In this document: one piece after another, positions 23,501-37,140 of the stretch | How the letters are laid out: each line of letters begins with the position of its first letter | How positions within the stretch are numbered: position 1 is the stretch's first letter | From: Melanocharis versteri | Lineage: Eukaryota; Chordata; Aves; Passeriformes; Melanocharitidae | Assembly (NCBI GenBank): GCA_013397845.1 | Contig: VZTG01009080.1 | Location: forward strand, 558,001 to 622,000 | Direction of reading: 5' to 3' | DNA: 64,000 bases | Made by a program: the position numbers and the translations under genes | The notes under the pieces: model-generated | What the model was told of the DNA's origin: nothing | Database searches by the model: none | The model's input: only the letters and a program-made list of their open reading frames with translations

Positions 23501-26500
23501 TTGTATTCTGTAGAATATGACATACTTAAATGCACTCATTACATCTGGAATTTTATCGGCTTCCACTAAAATATGCTGTATCACTCATCTTACTTATGTC
23601 ATCCATGGCCTGTCATTCTCATTTGAGCCCAAGCCCACCCCAGCTTTTCTGCACTTTGCCCAGTTGCCCCAAATCATGTGCTGATCTCTAAGAAAAAGCT
23701 CTGAGAAACAAGGTTCGTTCTATGCCTGTCTCTGAAATATACTTTTTCTATCATGTACAAAAAAATCTTACCAAAAGTGCTTTTTCTTTTGACAATAATG
23801 CTTGCTGTTCAGATTTCCTGACAAGCAATGAAGATTTTCCTTTTCTCTTCCATTCAATTCACTAAAAAACCTGATTGTGCTAGTTAACAATGAAAGCATA
23901 TCAAACCAAGACAAAATGTTTAAATAGCTCTTAGCCACCACATTATAGCTAACTGAAAAGAATCCTTTTTCTAATTTATGCAAAAAAATGCTTAGTTATC
24001 TCACTGAATAAAAAGAGAAGTGGGTCTTTTGTAGATAAAAACACCATAATATGAAGTCCTTGTTTAAGTGAGAAAAGAGACAGCTCCTCTGCATATCTAA
24101 AAATCTTTATAAAATTAACTAATTTTTATAGGAGAAAAATAAAAGGGATGCAGGAATCCTAGAATTCTATCACATATTATCTGAACATACACATTCCATT
24201 TGAATTCTATCTTTGGTAATGAATTAGGTCTCCATTAATTGATGCCATGATAGATTTTCAATGCGTGTTTATTTTTCAGGGAAGTTTCTTTTTCTTTCTT
24301 TCTTTTTTTTTCTTTTCTGCAATTGCTGTCATTACATTGCTAGTGCAGAAGTTGCTATCAAGTCACTTTGAAAAATGTGTTTACCCTTTCCAAAACAATT
24401 TGGGAAACTGTTTCAACATCAGTAAATGTAAAATGCGCTCACTTCAGTCGTTTCTCATTATGTTAGTTGAGTCATGGACAATTACAGTTTTGTCCTAGTC
24501 TTTTCTGATTTGCCCACGAGATGTTTGACCAAGATGTTCAGAAGTGGTTATTGACCCTAGCTACTCACCAGGAGGCAATTTAGTAGGATCTAATTTGGGC
24601 ACAATCTAGCCACCAGTCCTCTTTGTAACTTAGTTAAGCTGTCAAATTACCCCAGTTATTTTAAAAACTGCTGACCTTCCGGGATTTTTATTTCTTTAGT
24701 TTCATGTACTTGGCTCTGGTTTTAGAATAAAAGTTCCATCTTTGTCTTCAGTGTATTAAAACCTGTGAAACTCTTTCAGAGATGAAGGAAATGTTTTCCT
24801 ACGTGTGCAGCAGTAACAAATAATTACCTCTGATTTGTTTTTATTTACAGTAATTTTAATTCTTAAAGTATTACCAACAGATTTAGATGGAAAACAGAAA
24901 TACTCTGAAAAAATGTCAAGTAACTTGCAATGTCTCAGCACAAGGGAGAAAATGGAAGAGATATTTGGAATGATAATTGACTGCTGAGTGTTACAACTCC
25001 ACCATGTATGAGCCTCATCTCATGGTAAAGGAAGTCAGCTATATTGCGCTGTATTCCTTGTATATTGAACTATTTTGACAAAGACATTTCATAATCAGGT
25101 ACACAGTGGATTCCAAAATATAATACACCAAATATGTGGCAGCTTTATAAATATTTCAGTATATCCTGCTGGTTTTTTATGTGAAGTGCACATTTTTATT
25201 ACGTAACATACCTTTTTTTTCAGTGTGCAGTGTATCAATGTGGCCTCATGACTCTCCCACTGTAGCAATTTCCAGATTTTGTGTATATCATACATATGTT
25301 TCAGTACACACTGTAAGAATTCACTAAATATTGATATTCTTCGGGAAACCAGATGTATTTTCTGATGGCTTGGTATGGCTCTGTATAGGATTGTGATCTG
25401 CGGGCCTGCAGTGGTTGCAGAGTGTCAAGGTCAAACATGATAATAACTACATGCCCTGAAGTTAGGCCTTGGTAAAATGAAATGAGGCTTGAATGTTTTT
25501 TTCATCAGTTCTCCAAGATTTGTAACATTTTCATGCATCTACCGGGTTTGAAAATATCAAGTGTGTTGATGACATCCATTATAACTCAGACTTGGTCATG
25601 TGTTAAAGAAATTCCTCCTAAATGGCGCCCATCCAGGGCTCTAAACCAGAAGATGCTACACTTTTTATTTTACTCTTTTTAAATAGGCAAATACAAAATT
25701 AATAGATTCTACCCACTGAGAATTCTCTGCACCCATAACTGGTTTCACAGAGAGAGCTAATGACGTCCCTATGGCACGGATGGATTGGAGCCATCAATTT
25801 GGATTTTGAGTGCATGCAAGAGGAGGATCTACTTGCATCTACTGCAAGAAAAATTGTTTCTCATTGATTCTTCCCCTGGTGAGTAACTAGCATGCATCGT
25901 CCTTTAAAAGCAAGAGATAATAATCCCCGTTCTCCTAAATTCTACTGTTACATTAATTAGTTATGATAACTAAAACATTAAAGTGCAATTATGAATCTCC
26001 CTGATCAAATAAGTGAAAAAGAGAGTTAGCTAGCCATCATTATGCAGTAACAAAAGTGCTCTAAGGTACTCAGAGCCAAATGAGTCTGAGTCCTAATGCT
26101 GTAATTCTGACTCCATCCCCATTCCTCAAGCAAAGAAAGCTTGAAAGCTTGTGCAGTCTACGCTAAACCACCACTCTGTCACTTTCTTCTTTCCAGGAAT
26201 TTATTAAAAACACACTCCTGTTTGAATTAAAATAGATATATGTATATATATAATCAGAGTCTCAGTTACCAAATATGAGCAGTCACTGGAACTGATGAAT
26301 GTCATAATTTCCCTCTCTGATTCAAATAGAGGAGCACATTTTCCTATTTAGTGTGGCTTTACACCCTAACTTATATGCATGAACTTAAAACTTCGATTTA
26401 AGAAGGTAAGAGCTCTGACCCTTTGGAGTTTTGGAAGACAGGACTAAGTCAGGTTAGTCCTATAGGTAGGTGCACTACCTTCCCTTCTGTCTCAACTTGG

Positions 26501-29500
26501 AATAATAGTCTCCCTGATTTCCTTCATTACAGATATCTTTCTCTTCTCACCCTGCAAAGCAGTTCATTCCCTTTGGGTAAAAATGGTAGCACCTCTGCAG
26601 ACATGGCAACTTGTCAGCTGTATCTCACTTGATTTATCTTGTATGTAAAAAGTTCTTTACGCTTCTTTTAGGACAGGTCTTCCACTCCCTTTTTAGTTAG
26701 TGCTAAGGGTCAAAATTCAGCCAGGTATGCTCAGGTCTACGACAACTTTTCTAGTTCTAGTTCAGTGGCTCAGAGATACTAGCAAAGATAAATTCGAATT
26801 TTCTTTAGAAATCACTGAATTAAGAATGATTCTAATTTTTTTTCTGTGCCTCTCGGTGACTGGATGAGAGAAAATGCTCTTGTCTGGACCATTTCCAATT
26901 TATGTGTATCTCCTTACAGAACAGATATCATTATTGCTGTGACACTTATGCTAGATATTTTCTGTATTATGCTCAGTTGTAAATGGCCTAAAAAATGAAA
27001 TTTTTTTTCAAGTTGAGTTTCATTTAAGAAGTGCTGAGAAATATTAATATCCTAGGTAAAGGACAAAGTGGTGAGCTGCAAACCCTAGTAACCCTCTAGG
27101 GATTTGACTACCTGCCTGTTTTCCTTGCTAGCAAATCTGTACACTACATTAACATTACACAGAGAAAGTCAATTAATTTAACAAATTCTCAATTTGTGGA
27201 CTTTTTTGAACATGCAGTAACATGTACACAAAGCAGTTCTTTGTGATCCCACAGATGTCTTGTCCTCAGTGCACAGCTTCATTAATCACGTGCTACGCAT
27301 GTTATTGTCTAAATTGCAATGCCATTTGAGACAGGGAAAACATTGGGAAAGAAGTGTTGCTTACCCTTTGCACGCTAGTAAAGATTTCATGTAAGCAGGG
27401 GGTTAAAAAAGACTACCAAGTCAATGCTGCAAATATTTAATTTTATTCTTAAAACTACTTTAAAGCCCAAACAAAATTCTTTTACGTTATTGTATATATT
27501 TCTAGAGCAAAAGTGAGCATACCCAGAGCTACATATCCAGTACATGCAAGAAAGGCTGAAATTTGTATTTACACTTCAGGAAGGCAAAGGTGTGCCCCTA
27601 GGTTTGGGTTATGCCTCTAGGAAATCTAGAAAATGCTACCAGGGTTCACATGGTTCCGTCACAGTGATGCTGCACGTGATCTCTACCCTTAGTGCAATGT
27701 GGACACAGGCACTGGACTGAATTTGCCTCCTTCCTAAACAGTGAGTGAAACTCAGCCAGGGCAGAAGTACTCCTGCACACAGATTTTTACCACATCTCTG
27801 TTCTCATGGCCACTGATGGCTGCTGGCTGTGGTCTCCATTTTCTTACACTAGACAAACATATAAACAGATGACTATATATAAGTCATATCTGATCTGTAC
27901 TATGAGATAGCCTTGGTAATTTGATATGAATTGTGTAGACCCTTTTGGCCTAATTCAAGGGTATCTGTTGCTTGAGGCTAGGACCTTCTCTGTAGCACCA
28001 AGCTAGATGTCAGCACTTGAACAGCAGAGAGACTGTGACTTAAAATGTTTCCATTCCAAATACATCCCTAGCAGTCATCAGTCACTTGACCTGAATATTT
28101 CAAAATGGACTGTTATCTAATGTACCCTGTCAGAAATTCCTCCTACAGATTTTCTCAAAGGTAATTCACGTGTTCCATGATTCACAGATTGCATGATTTC
28201 TTTGCCTAGCTACATATAACTACTTAATTTAATAATGGACACAAGCTGAGAAACATAGGAAGGATCACATTTTTATCTCTAAGAAGGTGGTGAGCAGTTT
28301 ACTGCTTGAAGGACAGATAAAATTCAGAGAACTCAAGAGTAGAGGATAGCATGTATTTACTCAACTTATGTAAATTCTCCACAAAGCATCTGCCATTACA
28401 TGTTTGGATTCCTTGTAAAATACAGGGGGAAAAAAAAGAACAAATAAACTGATGAAATTATATTAGCAAACAAAAATCCTAAGCAAAACTAAGAAAAAGA
28501 TGCTAAGAAGGGGTTAAAGAGAGAGAAGTCGCAGATGTGGACAGAAAGGCCTCTCATTCAATGCAGCCATAAAACCAGTATTACAGATACCCCTAGGGAA
28601 GGAATGCTACAATTAGGATCCTTGATCTGGAAAGGCCTACTTGTTACTTCAATCAAGATGAAAAGTGAGATCAGAAAGCAAAAAATGTTGTTTGAAATCA
28701 ACAGTTTTGTTGGGTTAGAGGGTGAGGGAAAGTCATTCGGCCACTTCAGGCTAAGTGGTGGAAGTGGATCTGCACTGTCAGTTCAACCCTCACTTCAGTC
28801 TGATGCCTTATCAGAAGCTGACACAAATTCACCAATATTTTGTGCTGCTGATATTCTTGCTTCTGTCCTGTACAGTGTATGAGCAACAACAGAGTGCATT
28901 TGGAGATCATATCCCTGTAATCTTGCTAATAATTCATGCAATGCCTGAAAATGGAGAGGGAGAGAGTTAAAATGGACTTGCTGCAAATGGCTCAGAGCAC
29001 TGCAAATTGGATTTGTGGCACATGTTAAAGAAGTGGTCACATACCCTTTAGTCCTCCAAGGCATTCAGAAGAACACAAATTAAGCCCCCAGAAGAAAGCC
29101 AGTAGAGATGCAAAGGTACTTTTTTCGTAGACTCTAGTAAAGCTCTGTGTTTAAAATATGAAAACATCAGACACTTTTAGCACTCCAGCTGTAGAAGAGG
29201 GGTTTGTGCATATCACAAGGGCCACAAATCCATGGACGTGTCTCTGGGTGCTACCTTTAACCTATTTGTGAAGGAGAAGCATGCCTTAAAAACATGTTGC
29301 CTGTAGGACCTGTGTAGATCATAGCAATCCAGAAAGTTACACATTTCTTCTTTTTCAGGGACTGTTAATGGAATTAGGGATGAAACCTTTGTCTTCACAA
29401 TTTTTTTGCCAAAGAAATCCACATATACGCTTATTTTGCTACTTGCTAAAATTAGAACAGATATTTTATCATGAAATGAAATTTAGTTAATGGGAACTGT

Positions 29501-29640
29501 TTCGTTACTAGGTATTCAGATCACAGTGAACTTTCATTTTAAAAAGTTTAGCATTTTGGATATGAGGTCTTTTTTTCAAAAGTCTAAAATTTAGAAGTTA
29601 GATAAGCCAGAACAAAAATGTTTCACATCAGGTCAACCTA
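20517..29640. other. Long AT-rich non-coding stretch
   Basis: No recognisable gene or well-preserved repeat over about 9 kb. Local features: a purine-rich run at about 22,105-22,160, a C/T-rich run at about 24,288-24,318, short TA-rich words at about 26,230-26,250, and a modest open segment at 28,535-28,970 that overlaps frames on both strands and is not convincing. Confidence 0.5.
24288..24318. repeat. Pyrimidine (TTTC)n-like tract
   Basis: Pure T/C run with several CTTT units. Confidence 0.7.
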
Positions 29641-29648
29641 AAATGGGG

Positions 29649-29663
29649 NNNNNNNNNNNNNNN
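29649..29663. other. Assembly gap (15 N) beside a G-homopolymer-rich tract
   Basis: Fifteen N, preceded by GGGG and followed by runs of five, seven and six G (to about 29,690). The gap probably reflects failed base calling in a long G-run. Confidence 0.95.
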
Positions 29664-32133
29664 GGGGGAAGGGGGGGCGGAGGGGGGTGAGGTTTGAATT
29701 TTTGACCACTGAGCAAATAATGTGTCTTTCACAGAATTGTGAAAGGGTTTTAATTTGCTTTTTAAAAACTTTTTTATGGTCCTGTATGAAATATTGAAAA
29801 AGTCTCCAGAAAGAAGACAAAGCTGAAACTTGTCTGCAGTGGTTTTACATTCCTCCCATTTTCTCTGTTCTTTTTCCACAAAATAACACCACTTGAGAAA
29901 TTATATGTGAGAGACAGTGAATACAAAATACTTAATTCTGTAGAGTGCATTCTTTCCATGGATTGTATGACAAAATGTCTGAATAAAAAATACACATGTA
30001 AAAGGGACACAATGCTTTCTCTCTGTTTTTTTTCTTTTTTTGAAAAACAGTATTTCAAAAATTAAAAAAAACCAATAAAGTAAGAATTACTTTTTACACA
30101 TGACACTTCACAAAAAAATTTAATTTTTTACCCAGTGAATTGAATTAAATCCTCTAAAAATTTTACTAACATTCCTTTAACTTTTTAAAATTCATTTGAC
30201 AAGTTCTATTTGTGTGAGTCCCTAAATTATGTTTCAACTGTCATTTTAGCTACATGGAACCCAGGAAATTAATTTTCATATATTTCAAGATTTAAACGTG
30301 CATGCAAAGCACAACAAACCAGCCTGGAACAGTGAATGCCTTTTCAACACAGCACCATGCCCACCTTGTAATTGCACATTTTTTTCTAATGGATTCAGGG
30401 GTATGAGATAAAATATTACAGAGCTACAGCTAGTGGGGTGAGAGAAACCAAACTCAAATCCCCCAAACCACTGCATCAAAACCTTTAGTGCTTTAAGTAA
30501 ATGGGGGCCCATTAAGTATGTTTCTTAATTAAATCCTACAGGGCAGAAAATGTTAGCCATTGCTTTGCAATTTGCCAGATGTCTCCAGGTTATTTTTCTC
30601 TTTCCATCAGAGTCAAGTTGATCATGTTCAATAGGCCACCCTGCAAGGTAAAGTAAAAGTAACTTCCATAGACAGCTGCTTTGCATAAAGTGTTTGTTTT
30701 CAAGGAGTATTGTGCAGCCTGGAGATACTGGAAAGTAATAACAGAATAAAAAGCGGGAGGGAAAATCTGCTCACACATCACCACCCTACTGAGTATCTCC
30801 CCATCCCTCCAAAATGAAACTAAAGCTTTGCTTTAATGTTAGAGGAGGCTAAATCAAAATCCATTGATGACATAAAAATGCCAACTTGATCCACTGTGAA
30901 ATACTATCACCTCATCTTCCTTTATGACTAACTAAGAGTTAGAGTAGGGATGCTGTCTGAATAGACCTTCACATGTAAATAATGACTAAATGATAGGGCA
31001 GTTCGGAAACAGGATTCGTAATCTATGGAGAAAAAAGTACAGTGATAGTGACTTAGCTCAGAGTGCAGGAACAGACCCAGGTCTGCTTGCTAACTGACTT
31101 CTTTTATATTTTTAAATTATTATATTTGCTATCCTCCAACTACTTGAAAAAATATTTCAAGGCCACAGATTACACATGGAGAGATTTGAGACAACTCAGC
31201 TGGCAAACACATTTCTTTCTGGGAAAACCCCCACATACTTTAAAATAAAAAATGCAGACATAATTCTAGTGTTGAAAACTTCCTCAGTTTTTATTGCATA
31301 ATTACTGTTTTTAAAGAATCAGATTTTAAAAGAGCCTTACCAAAACTATGATTTTATGACAAAATAATGGGGTTCATATTAGGCATAGGGAGTCCCCAGT
31401 ATAACTGAGAATCTTCATGCTCACAGTTGTCTACTTTTCTAGTTTCTCAGGCTATCTTTGGAAAGTTGACATTATTATAAGATTTTCATGACTTTATCTA
31501 CTGAGTGCAGCTTTTAAGATCATGGATGTCGTATTGAACTCTGACTTACATTTACCAAAGAAGGTTTACTGCAAATGCAGTGATTGCCATGCACGAGCAA
31601 ACACACACATACATATGTCTAGAGAGGCACTTGGGGCACACATGCATAAATATATTTACATATATATACTTGGAGCGGGGAGATGGTGGCATTAGTCGGT
31701 GGACATACAACAGACTGGATCCAATTACATCTCTGAATTTAATTACAATATTTTCTGTAGATAGTTTTGAATACAATCCCATGACCCCAACTCAAAAGAA
31801 GAAATAATTTTGTTACTACAGAGAATGCTGAACAAAATGTACTGACATACATTGAGTCAGTAATGCATGAAACATAGAATTTCTAGTGGTCCCAGTGGAT
31901 ACAGCTGGGTAGTAATTTTGTATTAATATTGCGTTAATAATTAATTAATTAATTAAATTTCTGCCTTACCACACCTGGGAGCAGCAACCCAGCACCAAAG
32001 GGTGCAGCAGCCAGGGAGAACATCAAGCACAAATCTTCAAAAGATAAATCAATTTTCAGTCCTTGCCACTGGTTTTGGGTTCATTTGAATTTTCCTGGTT
32101 TCTAGTTTTTAATCCTGATGAAGTGACTCCTCT

Positions 32134-32171
<38 letters not shown>

Positions 32172-35100
32172 GTGTGTATAGAAACCTTTTGGTCTTCCTT
32201 GGCACTAATACAGAAAACATCTGGGCACATCCCCATGACCCAGCCGGAGCTGAAGGTGTTTTCAGTCTTCATATATTTGGGAACCTTGGAACTTTTTCCA
32301 ATAGAAGTGTAGGTCAGTAGGAATGAATATAAACCTCCTCGTTGCTTTCTGCAGATCTCTTCTAGAAGAGTTGCACAAATGAGCATTTGAAAATGACTGT
32401 GCTTTATCCCTTTTATCACACAGTCACCAGGATTTACTTACTCCCTGGCAGGGACTCCAAGGAGTCTGCCTCCATAAATCAGCAGTAGTCGCCTTCTCCC
32501 AGAGGGTTCAGGTTGAGGTGCATCCAGGTTGGGATGATTCATGGGAAACATGACAGCCCCCTTAAGGATTTTTTTATGACTTGATAAATGTACAGATGTG
32601 TCAAGGTTTTTGTAGGTGAATGATACTTGGATGTTTGCTGCCGAGAGATTATACTTTGATATAGATGTCCAGTCTCTAAAAAAAGTATATTTTTTAGGAT
32701 ATATTAACAAATGTAGCTCTTGCTTAAGACCACTGTTGTATTCTTTTGCCTCTTTAATCTTACAAGTAATATATGGACTAAAGCCTAGCATTCGTCAAAC
32801 TGACGTGAGAACAGACCAGACATTTATAAATCTAGTCTATAAGCACATTTTCTCATGTTTTGTTTAATCTGATTGCAATTATGTTGTGTTGGGAGAAGAA
32901 CAGTAGGAGTGAAACCCCAGCACCTCAGCAGGTCTAAGATCTGAGTGGATCTGAAAAGGCAAGGTAGAAACCCTTGAATCTGGCAGAGCTACAAGGAGAG
33001 ATTTTCCACCAAAAGAGCAACCTGATGAGCACGTGTTGTTGCCCCCACACCCCACATGCTTCATGCACGCTTGTGCACACAGCACATTCCCAACACGCCC
33101 CTTACAGCAGGAGCTGCTGAAAAGGGGCGAGGGAGGACCAGGACACATCTATCTCTGGGCTGTGAAGAGAGGGGCTGCGGCACAGACATCCTGCCTGGCA
33201 AATTGTGCCGCATGAGGCTCAGCCACAACGTGCAGACTCATCCAGGGTGTTTGGCTGCTTACTCTGACAGCAGTAAGACCCCTAATTCCCAGTGGCTAAT
33301 TTTAACCTGGAGGTTGTTCAGACACCAGCTTTGCAGCAGCATGGACCACCGCCCTGCACCTCATCTCTTCCCTTGGCACCCTGGCTTCCCTGGAAAGATG
33401 GGAGCCCCACAACATTCCTGCCGGCATTTCAGTTTGGCACATGTACCAACAAGTCAGCAGAGACACAAGCACTATTTCTTTTCAGGAACAATGAATGTAG
33501 TGAAAGAAGCAAAAAGACTCAAAAAAGGAGAGGTAAGGATATTGATTTGCTAAAGAACAGTGTTACTCAGAGCCTGAGCTGGGATAATAGAACCGCAGGA
33601 CGCGTCCTTACACAAGGAGCAGCTATTCATGGCCCTCCTTGAGATGTATAGATTTAATGGCAGCTGTATCGCCTTCTAAAACTGCCTTGTGCTATGAGAT
33701 ACGGTATGTACAGTAAAAATAGCACTCTCCACGCAGCAGGTTTCTATTATGGGATTAACCAATTGTGCCCACGTTGTAAAAACCTGCTAACGACTAGCAA
33801 AGGCAAATCTCCCCAGAGCAGCCAGGCAAATGAAAGAAAGTCACAAACAAAAGACTAATGACCTAAAAGTAAAATTCAAACCTGAAGATACTACAGAAAA
33901 TACTGCTTAAAAAGTTAATGGTACAAAACTGTGTGAATTACGCAACTAAACCCAACTAACGACATCTATTTTTTGTTCCCCTATGTCCTATGCTACTACT
34001 TCTGTTAATGCCTACAAGATTGTAAAATGCAGGGGGAAAGGTTGCTTGCAAAGTGTGTTTATTTATTAATTCCATATTTAATGATTCTTCAGCTAAACCA
34101 GAAGAAGCACGGATGATTCTGACTGAACTGGAAAGGTTATGCTAACAGCACTATGCAGTCCCTTACCAGTCCCTGCAGTGACTGAAGTTTCATGCAGCGC
34201 ATTTAGAGTAGATAACTCTGAAAGAAATTAATTTTGTTCACTTCTAGAGTTGACCAGGTCATTCATTTAATTAAACTTCAGCGAGTATAAAAAAATTTGC
34301 TTTCCGTTCAAATGGTCTTGTATTATATCCTTTTTTAGCATATGGTACCAGGCAGATTGCCAGCCCTATATGGAAGGAGAAATTCAGCAATATGTTGCAA
34401 TAAAGCTCTCTCCTGGCTCCCCAGTCAAAACTCACTTTCACCTAAAATATTCTTTCTTGCCCTTTCTTATTTCTAGGATCTCAACATAAAGTCATCAGCA
34501 TTCATGCTGTAAGATTAGATTTAATGTGTTTCTAAAGCCTCCCATTAACCTTTCAGAAAGTCTGACATTTCCTGATTCACCAGACAACTAAGTCTTTTTC
34601 TATCGGGGTAGACAGTCTCTTCTCAAATCACTTGCATGTGTCAATAATGACTCCTTTCTTTCCCCACAAGCTGGAGGAGAGTGGGGCCCCAGCTTCCTTG
34701 ACTGAAGGGGGCTGCTTTTGCAACAGCTTGTGCACAAGCAAAGGCGGGGATGGAGAAATAATGTTAAGCAGCTTCACAATCAAAAGCTTCTGCAGATAGC
34801 CTCAAACCCAGACATAGGTGGATTGGGTAGTAGATAATTCTTTATTAAGGTACTGACAGAAATGCAGTCTTTCAGGATGCTTATGAGCCTGAGGAAAAGC
34901 TGCTATTATTCTTGAGTTTCCATTCCTGCTGAGCCAGCACCTGTTTGCACTTTTCCCTCATTCTGGTCAAGCAAAGATTCCCACTTAGCATGTAATAAAA
35001 TGTTGCTTTATTTCCCCTGTAAGCCAAACACATTGACATCATTGGGTGTGTGCCTGGTTTACGGCCTAAGGATTTGGCCTTTTATATGTACACAATTTTC

Positions 35101-35779
35101 TAGATCACTTTTCCCCCCATCATTCCACACCCTCCACTCCCCTCCCACCCCCAGACTCATGTCAAAACAACAAGTTTCTCAGGTCTATTTTTTAAGTTAA
35201 TATATGTGAGTGTCATGTGCTTGCAGATCTATTTGATTTCCTTGAGATATCAGGGTGCAAGAAATTCTTTACTTTTTAGCCATTAGTTTGTTTTATAAAA
35301 TTAGAAATCACACAGTTTTAATGAGCTGGTCAACTTCCTCGTCTTCTTCAAATACAAAATTAAAATATTTTCTATAACCTAGATACCATGGAAGTTCTTG
35401 ACTGAGTTTGCATTTGTCATATGGAACGATTTATCATTTGACAATGGAGTCCCCATTGTATTATATTTTTGAGGAAGGACAAAGAAAAATTTGGTCTTTT
35501 GTCCTTGATTTTGTACTTCTTTCCCACAACCCAAGATGGCTCTCAAAAACATAGATACTTATGATTTTTCCCACAGATGTGAAGTACAAGATATACCATC
35601 AGGAATTTAATGTCACAAAAGCTGAAACAAAGTAATATCTTTTATACTTGCTGGAGGCCACACACAGCTTTTTTTATGCAACTCATATGTTGGGTATTGC
35701 AAAGAGGAATCCCCTCCTTTTTTCTCCAATGTCAACTCTAACTAAAGCAATTGAGAGGAAATATTGTCTTCTCTGTTTT
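29664..35779. other. Non-coding stretch, no gene recognised
   Basis: Mostly AT-rich unique sequence. It includes a GT microsatellite (32,132-32,178), an (AATT)n word at about 31,939-31,956, a GC-richer block at about 33,010-33,470 and two short exon-like segments described under findings. Confidence 0.45.
32132..32178. repeat. (GT)n microsatellite
   Basis: About 47 bases of alternating TG with an A interruption at the left end and one CG interruption. The open frame through it (CVCVCVCV) is an artefact. Confidence 0.95.
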
Positions 35780-37140
35780 ATATGCATTTATATATATCTA
35801 TATGTCAATATAAATATACAGAGATCTGTACCTGTACCTATCAGTATTGATATCTATATTTATACATGTTTATATATGTATTTATAGATATAAAAAATAT
35901 ATGCATATATGTCTCAATATAAAGATGAATATGTAGCTATATATTAGGAGCTCACAATAGGCATCTCTAGCAATCTGTATTCATAGATATTGGTATCTAT
36001 TGATACAGACAGATAATGATAAGTACTGATCCTTTTTGATCTGCATATTGATATCAATAGGCATGAATGTCTATTGAATTGATACCTAGTACTGCCTATG
36101 GATTTGAATATCTATTAATAGGTATTGATACCTGTTGACATCAGTACCTATTAGTAATATTAAGGCCTCAATACTTAACAATACCTATATCAATGGGCAC
36201 TGATATCTATCAATATTTATACCTATGATATTAATACCTATCACTAGTCACTGATAATATTAATACCTCTCAATAAGCATTGGTAAATTTTTCTGTCAAT
36301 AGGCATTTATACCTACCAACATAGATCTCTTTTTAGATCAATATGACAGACCTCGATACTTATTTGTCGGTACTGATATGAGTAGGTATTGATACAAATT
36401 GATATGCCCAAATATCCATACCTGTTGATAGGCATCAATGCCTATTATATTTGATATCTATCTATAGTAAGGGGTATCTATGTCTATTGTTTTGGATATT
36501 GATTTGGATCTCAATATGCACTATTAAATATCAAGAACAATACCCTTTGATAATATTTATCAGGAAGATTCAAAACACTGATCAATTGAAGTTTATCAAT
36601 ATTAATAGCAACAATATATTTCTATTTGTAGCTATTTGTACTCATTGATACCTTCTGGTACTGTAAACAATGAATAAGTATCAATACCCATGTATTTGGA
36701 TATCTATCAACAGGTGGCAGTATTAATAGGTATGGCTACTTATCAGTACCTATCAATATTAATACCTGTTGATAGTCACCTATGCCAGCCATTACTGATA
36801 GCTTTTTTCATCAATACCTACCTGTATTGGTAAGCATAACTGTCTAACACTTACAATTTTTGATATTGATTTTTATATCAACAAGCATCAATGCCTACCA
36901 ATATCAATATATTTTTATATCAATAGTCATCAACAGACAATCAACACCTATCAATTTTGATACTTATCAATGATAGGTAATGATAGGGATAGATATCAAT
37001 AGGTATTGACACTTATCCATATCAATAGGCATTGTTAGACATCCATACTTACTGGTTTCAATACTGATTTCAATATCTATACGCATCAGTACCTATCAAT
37101 ATTGATACCTACTGATTTTGGCACCTATTGATAACATAAG
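35780..37140. repeat. Degenerate AT-rich repeat array built on TATTGATACCTAT / ATAGGTATCAATA words
   Basis: About 1.35 kb composed almost entirely of variations on TATCAATA, TATTGATA, ACCTAT and ATAGGT in both orientations. By eye I count about fourteen ACCTAT or ATAGGT hexamers, where fewer than one would be expected by chance. Units are irregular and do not form a clean period. Some are perfect palindromes, for example TATTGATATCAATA at 36,046-36,059. The left end grades into TATATA-rich sequence. It is not a known transposon as far as I can see; it is more like an old, scrambled GATA/TATC-type or minisatellite array. It contains no gene. Confidence 0.8.

Noticed and set aside
32132..32320. 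Open frame with CVCVCVCV
   Set aside because: Produced by the (GT)n microsatellite.
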